Shown here piece after piece: positions 43,925 through 51,652 of a stretch of 64,000 bases of DNA. Origin of the DNA: Nocardia sp. NBC_01327 (lineage in GTDB: Bacteria > Actinomycetota > Actinomycetes > Mycobacteriales > Mycobacteriaceae); the NCBI RefSeq assembly GCF_035958815.1, contig NZ_CP108383.1:6634001-6698000 (forward strand), given 5' to 3'. Position 1 is the stretch's first letter, and every line of letters begins with the position of its first letter. The notes beneath the pieces were generated by a model. The model was not told where the DNA came from, ran no database searches, and worked only from the letters and a program-made list of their open reading frames with translations. The position numbers and the translations under genes were made by a program.

Positions 43925-44215
43925 ATGACCGATACCCAGCGTGAATCCACCGCGGTCGACGACACCGCATGGTTCGGACGGTCCTCGTTCCACGCCGCGA
44001 CCGTGGTGACGGTGCTGACTGCCGCACCGATTCTGATCCTCGTCTACACAGCCGCTCTGTGCGCAGTGCTTGCCGCCATCGAGTTGCTGACCGCCCTGTA
44101 CCTGATGATCTCACCAGGTACGTCGCGGCAAGTCGGCGTCGGAATACTGTTCGGGTTGATCGGGTCGGTGATCGCCGTCGGGACATACCTGATCATCACC
44201 ATCACGCTGGCCTGA
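43925..44215 (+). CDS. Small membrane protein (96 aa), second of three-gene operon
   Basis: A 96-residue protein with a soluble 25-residue start and two or three helices (TVVTVLTAAPILILVYTAAL, AIELLTALYLMIS, GILFGLIGSVIAVGTYLIIT). It lies 10 nt after the first gene and 4 nt before the third, so all three are co-transcribed. Function unknown. Confidence 0.65.
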   Translation: MTDTQRESTAVDDTAWFGRSSFHAATVVTVLTAAPILILVYTAALCAVLAAIELLTALYLMISPGTSRQVGVGILFGLIGSVIAVGTYLIITITLA

Positions 44216-44219
44216 GCCG

Positions 44220-44783
44220 ATGACCATACACACGGGCGATCGCGCGACCACGCAGGTGATCCATCCGCTGGCTGTATTGGCCGGCGAGGGTCTGCTCGAG
44301 GAGCAAAGCTGGCCCGGTGTCGCCCGAGTCCTTCTCGATCAAGGGTTTCGATGGCCGGCCCTTCCCGAGCTCGCGGCATTGTATGAACCCGAGGAATACC
44401 GAGTTGTCTCGAGACTGAAAAACCTTGCCACACAAACCGACCGCGACCTCACCGGCAGTCCACGCCTGGACCCTTGGGACGTGATCGCGGGTCTCTACGG
44501 ACGCGCCTGGCGGTTGGGGATGCTCGATGAGACCTTGGCGATGTGGCGTATGGACCACGTCTGGTTCCACATCCGAGACCTACAGAAAGATCACAGCCAC
44601 GGCGTGAGGATCCTGTGGACGGCCATGGGCGTGAAGGAATTCGACGATGACCACCCATCATCGGATGTCCCCGCCCGAGCAGAAGCTGTTCTCTCCGAGG
44701 CCGATTCACTGCTGGAGCCACACGCGTTGAGTTACCCACTGTGCGAAGCGATACGCGAAGCCATGGACAACGCCGGTTACTGA
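44220..44783 (+). CDS. Hypothetical cytoplasmic protein (187 aa), third of operon
   Basis: A 187-residue soluble protein, mostly helical: HPLAVLAGEGLLEEQSWPGV, LYEPEEYRVVSRLKNLATQT, WDVIAGLYGRAWRLGMLDET, and PARAEAVLSEADSLLEPHAL. It starts 4 nt after the second membrane gene. It could be the cytoplasmic partner of the two membrane proteins. No family recognised. Confidence 0.6.
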   Translation: MTIHTGDRATTQVIHPLAVLAGEGLLEEQSWPGVARVLLDQGFRWPALPELAALYEPEEYRVVSRLKNLATQTDRDLTGSPRLDPWDVIAGLYGRAWRLGMLDETLAMWRMDHVWFHIRDLQKDHSHGVRILWTAMGVKEFDDDHPSSDVPARAEAVLSEADSLLEPHALSYPLCEAIREAMDNAGY

Positions 44784-44912
44784 AACCCTGTCGATCCTCG
44801 GCATCCCCGCGCTAGCCTGTTCGATCATTGCAGTCAGTGGCAGTAGCGGATCTGCCAGTGCACCGGCCCGGGATCGGCGACCGCCCATTCGCGTCCTCAT
44901 ATTGTTGCGGGT

Positions 44913-45335
44913 ATGACGATTCGGCTCGCGCGGCCAGTGCGCGGAGTTACCGTGCGCTCCAGGAAATCTCCGGGCAACTGTGCACCCGACTGGGGCTATG
45001 CCGAGCTGGACTTCGAGCCGGTCACCGACGACGAATCGTCTTCTGTCGAGTTCGCCTGCGAACCGTGCGAGGACGAGGAACTCGCGAAGGCCCTCGCCGA
45101 GGGAGCTTTGATCGAGCTGGCGGGCGCGGGCACTCATGATCCGGACCGGCACCGGGGACACGCGGTCCTGGCACGAGTGGTGGTCCGCATCATCCAGCAA
45201 TCTCAGGTCGATTCCTGCGTCGCGGTCTATCGCGGCTTGGGCGTCCTGGCTGTGCGTGAAATGCTCAGCTGCATCGCCGAGGACCGCGTCCCGCAACCGA
45301 TACAGACCAGGATCAGCATCGGGTTTCGGCCATGA
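44913..45335 (+). CDS. Hypothetical protein (140 aa)
   Basis: A 140-residue protein: TIRLARPVRGVTVRSRKSPG, a very acidic middle (EPVTDDESSSVEFACEPCED), and a C-terminal half HAVLARVVVRIIQQSQVDSC then YRGLGVLAVREMLSCIAEDR. The C-terminal ALREAL-like pattern faintly recalls translation-factor domain IV, but this is weak. TATTGT lies 7 nt before the ATG at 44913, a leaderless start. Function unknown. Confidence 0.6.
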   Translation: MTIRLARPVRGVTVRSRKSPGNCAPDWGYAELDFEPVTDDESSSVEFACEPCEDEELAKALAEGALIELAGAGTHDPDRHRGHAVLARVVVRIIQQSQVDSCVAVYRGLGVLAVREMLSCIAEDRVPQPIQTRISIGFRP

Positions 45336-45559
45336 CCCGAGGTCGGCTCAGTAGTCGCCGCGCTGCGGCCGATGTGACCGAGCTCGGCGACCGACCTCCG
45401 GCTTCGCTGATCGACGACGGTGCTGCGCCGCAATAGGTTTCGGTTGTCGCGAGCCTGCGCTGGCCGGGTCGCCTGAGCCAGGAGGCATTGTCGGATGTTG
45501 TTTACTGCAACGGTTCTGGCGTTGAGCGGACGACGGTGAGGCTCGGTACGGTGACGGTC

Positions 45560-46450
45560 ATGGCGAACGCGTACTACCTGATGGAGCTTTCGGCCACTCT
45601 CGATGCGGGAGTATCCGAGAACGAGATCGCCGAGTTGCAGTGGCATCTGGGACTGCAGCCCAGTCCTGCGCCACCACTCCAACTGGCTGATGCTGTGAAC
45701 GTTTTCCAGCGAGGGCCGGCGTACCGCCGCGGCACTGATCCCGATCTGTTCGCTGACCTCGTCCAAAACCCGGGGGCGGGCAACTGGGTACTGACGGCCT
45801 GGCAGGAGCCCGATCCGGACGAGCTCGAATCCCTCGAGCTGCTGTTCCTGTGGCTGGCCGCCCGAACCGATACCGCCACAAGGAATATCGACGGATCGGT
45901 GTGCCTCGGGCGCATGCGGTTCTGCGATGAAATGAAATGGACGAACACGATCATGGTTTTCAGTGATCAGTGGGTGGCGTATCCGCGCATTCCCGGGCCG
46001 CTCGCATCAGAGCTACTGCCCGCAGGTAGTAGCGCAGCGGCAACCTGGGAGGATTTCGCGGTCCGGCTGGCGGTGACATTGTCACGGCTACGCGAGGACG
46101 AATGCGTCTCCCTGGAAAACGAGCAGGTTCTCGTTCAGTTCCTCGACTTCTCCAGCGAAGAGATCGTCGGTCATATCGGCTTCGACGACGCCTCAGCGCA
46201 GTCGGGTGATTCGGGAACGGACATGCGGCAACGGGGTTGGCGCGAACCAGAGGGCCTGCACAACTGGCATCGTCGTCTGCCCCGTCCGATCAGCGCCGCA
46301 CAGTTACAAGGTGTGGCCGAGGCGACCGTGTCGGCCCTGCGGGATGTCGTCGGTGTTCGATCGCCACAGGACCTTTCACTTTCCGCGTTCGGCAACTACC
46401 TCGGCGAGAAGCCCGATGTATCGGCCATGGGGTTGACGTTGTCTTCGTAG
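45560..46450 (+). CDS. TY-Chap-like protein with unique N-terminal domain
   Basis: A 296-residue protein. Residues 1-150 are an unrecognised domain (YYLMELSATLDAGVSENEIA, LELLFLWLAARTDTA, IMVFSDQWVAYPRIPG). Residues about 160-296 are TY-Chap-like: TWEDFAVRLAVTLSRLREDE, QRGWREPEGLHNWHRRLPRP, VRSPQDLSLSAFGNYLGEK. ATG at 45560 lies 7 nt after TACGGT, pointing to a leaderless mRNA; an in-frame extension upstream lacks signals. Function unknown. Confidence 0.65.
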   Translation: MANAYYLMELSATLDAGVSENEIAELQWHLGLQPSPAPPLQLADAVNVFQRGPAYRRGTDPDLFADLVQNPGAGNWVLTAWQEPDPDELESLELLFLWLAARTDTATRNIDGSVCLGRMRFCDEMKWTNTIMVFSDQWVAYPRIPGPLASELLPAGSSAAATWEDFAVRLAVTLSRLREDECVSLENEQVLVQFLDFSSEEIVGHIGFDDASAQSGDSGTDMRQRGWREPEGLHNWHRRLPRPISAAQLQGVAEATVSALRDVVGVRSPQDLSLSAFGNYLGEKPDVSAMGLTLSS

Positions 46451-46521
46451 CTCTCGGAGAATCGGCCGAGAGCACGTCCGATCAGGCTCTTGTGTCGGTG
46501 GCGGTGGCTAACGTCTGTGTC

Positions 46522-46917
46522 GTGGACGAAGCGCTTCAGTTCGATATATCCGGTGCCATTGCCGTCGCACTCGCATATTTCGAGAGCGCCTGGGGTGACC
46601 CTCTCGACGGTACGGATATCGAGATGATCCGGGCGCGATGGGTCTTCCCGCAGGTGGTGTTCAGTCTTGAACGTCGATTTCACTCGGTCTTCTTCCGACT
46701 GACCAGTCCTGCCGCATACGAGACAGAATCCGCCACCATGGCGATCTCCATTCGCGCCGGTAGGCCAACGCCTCTCGAGTATCCGGCTCGGCTTCGTCCG
46801 CTGAAGCGAACTGAGAACCGCATCGGCCGACCCGGGCTTCCACTCTTCGACAGTCGCGCGCGTTCGATCGGCAGGTATTCGGTTTGCCTTCTCGCTGAGA
46901 ATAGCCAGACGGCCTGA
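46522..46917 (+). CDS. Hypothetical protein (131 aa)
   Basis: A 131-residue protein: DEALQFDISGAIAVALAYFE, VFPQVVFSLERRFHSVFFRL, and a basic C-terminus RLRPLKRTENRIGRPGLPLF. No domain recognised and no signal peptide. GTG at 46522 lies 7 nt after TAACGT, indicating a leaderless start with its own promoter 70 nt after the preceding gene. Confidence 0.55.
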   Translation: MDEALQFDISGAIAVALAYFESAWGDPLDGTDIEMIRARWVFPQVVFSLERRFHSVFFRLTSPAAYETESATMAISIRAGRPTPLEYPARLRPLKRTENRIGRPGLPLFDSRARSIGRYSVCLLAENSQTA

Positions 46918-46947
46918 ACGGCCGAAACATCAAGGAAGGCAAGCATT

Positions 46948-47370
46948 GTGAGCGCGCAATGCACATCATCAGACCCGGCGAAGATACTGTGGTGGAAACG
47001 GCGGTGGCGGATCCGCAGGCGGTCGGCGATCGTGGTTGTGCTGTGCGCGATCGCGGGCCTTGTCGGCTGGGCGGTGTGGGATGACCACCGAGTAGACAAC
47101 TGGGGAGGGGAAATGACCTTCCAAGTAGTGGCAGGCCACGACAGCGGTCCGCACACCGACGCTCTGCTACCGGTCAAGCCCTTGCCGGCCGCGACTCCCC
47201 AGTTCGTCAAAGACGCTGCCGCCGAGGTGATCATGGATTTGGTCCGGCCTGGAACAGTGCCGGACGGTACTCGCGTGGTGTGCCATGTCGATGTGTGGTG
47301 GCGTCATTCGGAGATGGGGACCAGGTTCTGGATCGAAAGCTGCACCCCGAACATCGACCGCTACCAGTGA
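46948..47370 (+). CDS. Membrane-anchored hypothetical protein (140 aa)
   Basis: A 140-residue protein with a basic N-terminus (WWKRRWRIRRRSA), one transmembrane helix (IVVVLCAIAGLVGWAVWDD) and an extracytoplasmic domain with two Cys (RVVCHVDVWW and IESCTPNID) likely to pair. AAGGAAGG before the GTG at 46948 fixes the start. Only 30 nt separate it from the previous gene. Function unknown. Confidence 0.6.
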   Translation: MSAQCTSSDPAKILWWKRRWRIRRRSAIVVVLCAIAGLVGWAVWDDHRVDNWGGEMTFQVVAGHDSGPHTDALLPVKPLPAATPQFVKDAAAEVIMDLVRPGTVPDGTRVVCHVDVWWRHSEMGTRFWIESCTPNIDRYQ

Positions 47371-47479
47371 GTCGCCAGATTCCGAGCTTGATGTATCGCA
47401 TGCGTCCGAACCTAGGAGTTGGAGTGCGCTCCAACGCAACTGCTCCTCGGTCCGGAACTCACAGGCGTCGAACACTGCG

Positions 47480-47540
47480 ACGGCCCCGAGATTGCCCTGT
47501 GCCGTTGACCTTCAGCTCGGTACCTGCGCGACCCCGACGG
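47480..47540 (+). repeat. Dispersed repeat, diverged copy 9
   Basis: CCCCGAGATTGCCCTGTG and core GCCGTTGACCTTCAGC at 47501-47516 followed by a short GCGCGACC. Weak match, between convergent gene ends. Confidence 0.45.
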
Positions 47541-47544
47541 TCCG

Positions 47545-48303
47545 TCAGAGGAGGGCGCCGCCGGAGACCTCGATGCGCTGGGCGGTCATCCAGCGCAGGC
47601 CCTCCGATGCCAGTGTGGCGATGGCGTCGCCGATCTCTTCGGGTTCGCCGACGCGGCCGAGCGCGGTCTGCCCGGCGAGACCCTGGCGCATCTGGGCGTC
47701 ATCGCGCATGGCACCGCCGTTGAAGTCGGTGGCGGTCGGCCCGGGGGCAATGGAGTTGACTCGGATGCCGCGGGGGCCGAGTTCTGCGGCCAGAGTGCGG
47801 CTCAGGGCCTCGACGGCGGCTTTCGAGGCGGAGTAGACCGAGGTCGCGAGACTGGTGTGGCGGGTCAACGACGACGAGACGTTGATGACGCGGGCGCCCT
47901 GCGCCAGCAGCGGCACAAGCGACTGGATGAGGAAGAACGTGCCTCGCACGTTCGTGCCGAACACCGTGTCGAAGTCGTCGGCCGTGACAGCTTCCAGCGG
48001 GCCGAAGACGCCGACCCCCGCGTTGTTGACCACGATGTCGAGCCGTGAAGCCCCCCAGCGCTCGAGCAGTCCGCTGAGCTCGGAAGTGAAGGCTCCGAAA
48101 GAGGAGACGTCGCTGAGGTCGAGACGCACGACAGCGGCAGTCCCGCCCGCAGCGTGCACTTGCTGCGCCGTCTCCTCGGCCCCGGCCGCATCACCGCGAT
48201 GGGTGACCACGACCCGCACTCCGCGCGTCGCCAGGGCAAGAGCCGTGCTCCGACCCAGGCCACGGTTTGCACCGGTCACCAAAGCGATCCTGTCGACTGT
48301 CAT
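47545..48303 (-). CDS. Short-chain dehydrogenase/reductase
   Basis: A 252-residue classical SDR: ALVTGANRGLGRSTALALAT (cofactor motif), LDIVVNNAGVGVFGP (NNAG), catalytic Ser in VINVSSS, YSASKAAVEALSRTLAAE (YxxxK), and APGPTATDF. It oxidises alcohols or reduces ketones with NAD(P)H. GGGAGCAG precedes the ATG at 48303. It is divergent from a TetR gene with two palindromes between them, so it is a regulated enzyme of unknown substrate. Confidence 0.93.
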   Translation of the reverse strand: MTVDRIALVTGANRGLGRSTALALATRGVRVVVTHRGDAAGAEETAQQVHAAGGTAAVVRLDLSDVSSFGAFTSELSGLLERWGASRLDIVVNNAGVGVFGPLEAVTADDFDTVFGTNVRGTFFLIQSLVPLLAQGARVINVSSSLTRHTSLATSVYSASKAAVEALSRTLAAELGPRGIRVNSIAPGPTATDFNGGAMRDDAQMRQGLAGQTALGRVGEPEEIGDAIATLASEGLRWMTAQRIEVSGGALL

Positions 48304-48357
48304 CAGCTGCTCCCTCATTGCACGGCACCCGAGAGACTGCGGGCGCCGCAATCAGAT

Positions 48358-48375
48358 GCGAGTCGCTCGACTCGC
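48358..48375. promoter_or_regulatory. Palindromic operator 1, SDR/TetR gap
   Basis: GCGAGTCG-CT-CGACTCGC, a perfect 18-bp palindrome with 8-bp arms. It shares the core GCGAGTC-N4-GACTCGC with the second site at 48406. Confidence 0.8.
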
Positions 48376-48405
48376 CTTTGCATCGCAACTGTAGGCATGC
48401 CAAAA

Positions 48406-48429
48406 GAGGCGAGTCAAGTGACTCGCCTC
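48406..48429. promoter_or_regulatory. Palindromic operator 2, SDR/TetR gap
   Basis: GAGGCGAGTCA-AG-TGACTCGCCTC, with perfect 11-bp arms. Centres of the two sites are 51 bp apart. It lies 22 bp before the TetR start at 48452. Confidence 0.85.
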
Positions 48430-48451
48430 GGAGCTAGGGCATACTGCACGC

Positions 48452-49087
48452 ATGGCAGCAGAGCTCTCCACACATCACCGCCGCCTCGCCCAGCAAAAGC
48501 GTGAGGCGATCATCTCCGCAGCCACGGACCTCTTCCTGAACCGCGGTTACGACGGCACTTCCCTCGCCCGCATTGCCGAAGGGGCGGCAGTCTCGAAGTC
48601 CACGCTGTTCAAGCAGTTCCCCACCAAGGCAGCCCTTTTCGAGGCCATCGTCACCGAGTCCTGGCAGCGCGATGCCGGCGGCACTGTCGCACGGCCTGAG
48701 GTCGGAGACCTGCGTTCCGGCCTGACTTCCATCGGCCACCGCTACGCCGACCTGATCGGCCGGCCCGGCATGACAGCCCTGTTCCGCATCGTCATCGCCG
48801 AGCTGCCCCGCTTCCCCGAACTGGGGCGGATGCAGTTTCAGCTCGGCAAGCTGCCCTACTTCACCTCGGTCCAGCACTACCTCGAGTCAGAGCACGAGGC
48901 CGGTAATGCCGACGTCCCGGACGCCGAGAGCGCCGCCAACCAGTTCCTCGGGATGATCGCCAACTACGTTCTGTGGCCCCGCATGCTGCTGACCGACTGG
49001 AACCCCGCAGCCTCTGACATCCGCTACGCCGTCGAGCAGGCCGTCGAAACCATGCTCGCCCGGTACACCACCGATCGACCAGCCTGA
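48452..49087 (+). CDS. TetR-family regulator of the SDR gene
   Basis: A 211-residue TetR protein: AQQKREAIISAATDLFLNRG, HTH IAEGAAVSKSTLFKQFPTKA, and a ligand domain with a long C-terminal helix region typical of the TetR_C_ subgroup that binds aromatic ligands. It is divergent from the SDR, with the two matched palindromes in between, as for a local repressor of itself and the SDR. Confidence 0.92.
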   Translation: MAAELSTHHRRLAQQKREAIISAATDLFLNRGYDGTSLARIAEGAAVSKSTLFKQFPTKAALFEAIVTESWQRDAGGTVARPEVGDLRSGLTSIGHRYADLIGRPGMTALFRIVIAELPRFPELGRMQFQLGKLPYFTSVQHYLESEHEAGNADVPDAESAANQFLGMIANYVLWPRMLLTDWNPAASDIRYAVEQAVETMLARYTTDRPA

Positions 49088-49194
49088 TCCGAAACCGGAA
49101 TTCGTACGCCGGTACCGGGTGCCGAAGGGGCCCCGAGCCGGTTACTGGTAGTCACAGCCTTCCGATGACGAATGCACTTCGCTCGCGCACTGCT

Positions 49195-49285
49195 GGCACC
49201 GAGCGGCGTTCCGGCCGTTGATCTTTCGGGGTGCGCGCTGGCCGGTTCGGTCAGCCCGGTATGCGGCAGGTCCGGATATCGGGTT
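49195..49285 (+). repeat. Dispersed repeat, copy 10
   Basis: GGCACCGAGCGG, core GGCCGTTGATCTTTCG at 49213-49228, GCGCTGGCCGGTTCGGTCAG and TATGCGGCAGGTCCGGATA. It lies between a + gene end and a - gene end. Confidence 0.8.
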
Positions 49286-49335
49286 GCGCCGTCGCTGTCG
49301 GAAGTCACGTCGCCAGGCTCTGATCACCGGTCAAT

Positions 49336-50121
49336 TCAGAGAGTGGTTGGGAGAACGCCGCCGTCCGCCCGGATCGCCGCACCGTTGGTCGCCGACGAGC
49401 GCGGGCTCGCGAGGAACGTCACCAAGTTCGCGATCTCGCAGGGTTCGATGAAACGCTGGATGAGCGAGGTGTCGCGTACGAGTGAAGATTTCAGGTCCTG
49501 CGGCGAGAGTCCCTGAGCGGTCGCGATCCGCTCGACCGTACTCGCCACGCCGTCGGAGTAGGTCGGGCCTCCGAGCACGGTGTTGACGGTGACCCCGGTG
49601 CCTTTGGTGAGCTTTGCGAGCCCGTTGCTCAGCGCCAGTCCCGCCGCCTTGGTTGCTCCGTAGTGCACCATGTCGCCGGGGACGTCGACTGCCGATTCGG
49701 TTCCGATGAAGATGATCCGCCCCCAGCCGTTCGCGAGCATTCCGTCGAGGACCCCTCGCGAAAGGCGAACCGCGCTCATCACGTTGATATCGAAGTACCG
49801 CAGCCACTCCTCATCCGGCACCTCGACGAACGGTTTGACGTCGAACAATCCCACGTTGTTGACAAGCACGTCCACGGGTCCGAGCTCCTCGAGCAGTGCC
49901 CGAACCTGTTCCGGCGCAGCGAAATCCGCGGCGATCCCGGAGACCTGAGCGCCCGGCGTGGATGCTCGAAGACGTTCGACCGCCTCGACAACACGTTGCT
50001 CGTGCCGCCCATTCAGCACTACGGCAGCACCCTCGACCGCACATGCCGCGGCTACGGAGTAGCCGATTCCCTGCGTGGAACCGCTGATGAAGATCTTCTT
50101 GCCTGCGAGCTGCATATCCAT
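49336..50121 (-). CDS. Short-chain dehydrogenase/reductase
   Basis: A 261-residue classical SDR: IFISGSTQGIGYSVAAACAV (cofactor motif), VDVLVNNVGLFDVKPF, IIFIGTESA, and MVHYGATKAAGLALSNGLAK with the YxxxK. It reduces a ketone or oxidises an alcohol. It is divergent from a MarR gene with dyad operators between, and unrelated in sequence detail to the SDR at 47545 beyond family. Confidence 0.93.
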   Translation of the reverse strand: MDMQLAGKKIFISGSTQGIGYSVAAACAVEGAAVVLNGRHEQRVVEAVERLRASTPGAQVSGIAADFAAPEQVRALLEELGPVDVLVNNVGLFDVKPFVEVPDEEWLRYFDINVMSAVRLSRGVLDGMLANGWGRIIFIGTESAVDVPGDMVHYGATKAAGLALSNGLAKLTKGTGVTVNTVLGGPTYSDGVASTVERIATAQGLSPQDLKSSLVRDTSLIQRFIEPCEIANLVTFLASPRSSATNGAAIRADGGVLPTTL

Positions 50122-50152
50122 GGTCGTATCCCTCCCGGTCCCGTCGACCGCG

Positions 50153-50178
50153 GTTCACTTGCTTGGGCAAGTGAACCC
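50153..50178. promoter_or_regulatory. 26-bp palindromic MarR operator
   Basis: GGTTCACTTGC-TTGG-GCAAGTGAACC, with perfect 11-bp arms, between divergent SDR and MarR genes. A second, shorter dyad ACTTTCC-CA-GGAAAGT follows at 50191-50206 next to the MarR start. Confidence 0.85.
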
Positions 50179-50225
50179 TACGCGCAGTTACTTTCCCAGG
50201 AAAGTTACGAGGTAGGATCCTGAAT

Positions 50226-50720
50226 ATGGCAGGCACCGAAGACTCGGACACCTTCACCCCGGACGAGCTAGAGACGTGGTCAGCTCTGGCGACCTTGCTC
50301 GAGTGGCTCCCCGTGGCGCTCGACACTCAGCTACAGCGAGATTCGGGCATGAGCCACTTCGAGTTCGGGGTCCTCTTCGCCCTTTCGCAAGCCGCGGACG
50401 AGACATTGCGCATGAGCACGCTGGCCGGATACGCCAACAGCACCCTGTCGCGCCTGTCGCGCGCAGTAGCCAGACTGGAGCGCCGGGACTGGGTGCGGCG
50501 CGCACCCGATCCCCACGACGGTCGCATTACGATCGCGATCCTCACCGGCGCGGGCCGGGATGCAGCGCGCACGGCGGCACCTGGGCACGTCGCACTTGTA
50601 CGGAAACTCGTATTCGACTCACTGACGCGTGCGCAGGCGGAGCGGCTCGGTCACTCCAGCCTGCGGATCGCTGAAGCCATCCGTGCAGATGGTCCGTGGC
50701 GGCCCGAGAGCGAGCGCTAA
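50226..50720 (+). CDS. MarR-family transcriptional regulator
   Basis: A 164-residue MarR protein with winged HTH: SHFEFGVLFALSQAADETLR, LSRLSRAVARLERRDWVRRA (recognition region), and the wing PDPHDGRITIAILT. MarR proteins usually repress divergent genes until a small acid or phenol binds. The two dyads upstream fit control of the SDR gene and itself. Confidence 0.92.
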   Translation: MAGTEDSDTFTPDELETWSALATLLEWLPVALDTQLQRDSGMSHFEFGVLFALSQAADETLRMSTLAGYANSTLSRLSRAVARLERRDWVRRAPDPHDGRITIAILTGAGRDAARTAAPGHVALVRKLVFDSLTRAQAERLGHSSLRIAEAIRADGPWRPESER

Positions 50721-50884
50721 CATCGACTGCGGCCGTTGGGTTATCGAAATTGATCATCCAACGCCTCATGCCGGCTTCGACGCAAACGGTTCCCCGAATA
50801 TGTAGCAGCTCGAGCATTGATGGCGTGAGCTTCACAGGGTGTATGGAGTTGCCGCTCGTCGGCATTATGGGGCATCGCCCGCAG

Positions 50885-50966
50885 CCGAACGACGCTCTAC
50901 CCGTTGATCTTCGGCAGGCCCGCGAGGCCGCTTCGGAACGCGCGGGTCACGGCATGAGCGGATGCG
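50885..50966 (+). repeat. Dispersed repeat, copy 11
   Basis: Core ACCCGTTGATCTTCGGC at 50899-50915, then CCCGCGAGGCCGCTTCGG AA and CGCGGGTCACGGCATGAGCG. CCCGCG and CGCGGG form a 6-bp stem around the loop. Confidence 0.8.
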
Positions 50967-51028
50967 GCATCGGCCTGCTGATCTCCACCACCCTCCAGTG
51001 TGTCAGTCGACGTTGCTAGGTTCGCCAT

Positions 51029-51649
51029 GTGAGTGAACACCAGCAAGATGTGGCCCAGATCGATGAGGTCACAGCGCGATTCCTGCGCCTCAATCGTGGT
51101 TCGGACAAATACTCCGAGCGGATCCTGAACTTGGTTGAAGGGCGTCATCTGCTCGATGCGATCCCGCTGCTCGTGGAAGCGGATTTCGGATCGTGGTCTC
51201 GCGCGGATATCGACCGCATTCTCGGGGGTGTGGGATGGCCCGTCCAGGAGGATCGGCACGGGGTCAAGGCCGTCATCGAGACGGATTCGCAGTGGTCGTA
51301 TGTCAGCGCGTCGGTGACGCCTGACTATATGGACCCCGACCGGTGGGGGTTCGGTGAGTTCTATGCCTTGTCGATGACACAGTATGCCGCTCCGGCACAA
51401 CTGCATCGGGCGTACGTGGCGGCTCTGGAGGCGTGCGTGCGACTGCTCGGCGCGCCACCATTGGTAGGTGGACCCGACGCCTTCTCGATGTGGTGTGGAC
51501 CGGATATCACCATCAGATTGACGCGTTCGATCAGATACTCCTGCCTCCATCTCGGCATCGAGCCCACCCAGTCGTCGGCCGGCTATGAGCACTGGGATTG
51601 GAAGTGGAACGAGGAATGGCAGAGGGTCAAGTCCAAATGCGTGGTGTAG
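51029..51649 (+). CDS. DUF6301-like protein, adjoining an IS256 element
   Basis: A 206-residue protein resembling the DUF6301-like domains of the 644-residue protein: FGSWSRADIDRILGGVGWPV, CGPDITIRLTRSIRYSCLHL, and HWDWKWNEEWQRVKSKCVV at the end. GTG at 51029 lies 6 nt after TAGGTT, a leaderless start. The stop (51647-51649) is only a few bases from the left terminal repeat of the IS256-family element, so its natural C-terminus might have been removed by insertion. Confidence 0.65.
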   Translation: MSEHQQDVAQIDEVTARFLRLNRGSDKYSERILNLVEGRHLLDAIPLLVEADFGSWSRADIDRILGGVGWPVQEDRHGVKAVIETDSQWSYVSASVTPDYMDPDRWGFGEFYALSMTQYAAPAQLHRAYVAALEACVRLLGAPPLVGGPDAFSMWCGPDITIRLTRSIRYSCLHLGIEPTQSSAGYEHWDWKWNEEWQRVKSKCVV

Positions 51650-51652
51650 CAA

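Noticed and set aside
44913..45335. Elongation-factor-like C-terminal domain in the 140-residue protein
   Set aside because: Only a short GxLAVREML pattern matches; too weak to name.
49142..49327. Protein-coding origin of the dispersed repeats (minus-strand reading RADRTGQRAPRKINGR)
   Set aside because: Some copies share this translation, but the frame shifts between copies and stops occur, so the conservation is at nucleotide level.
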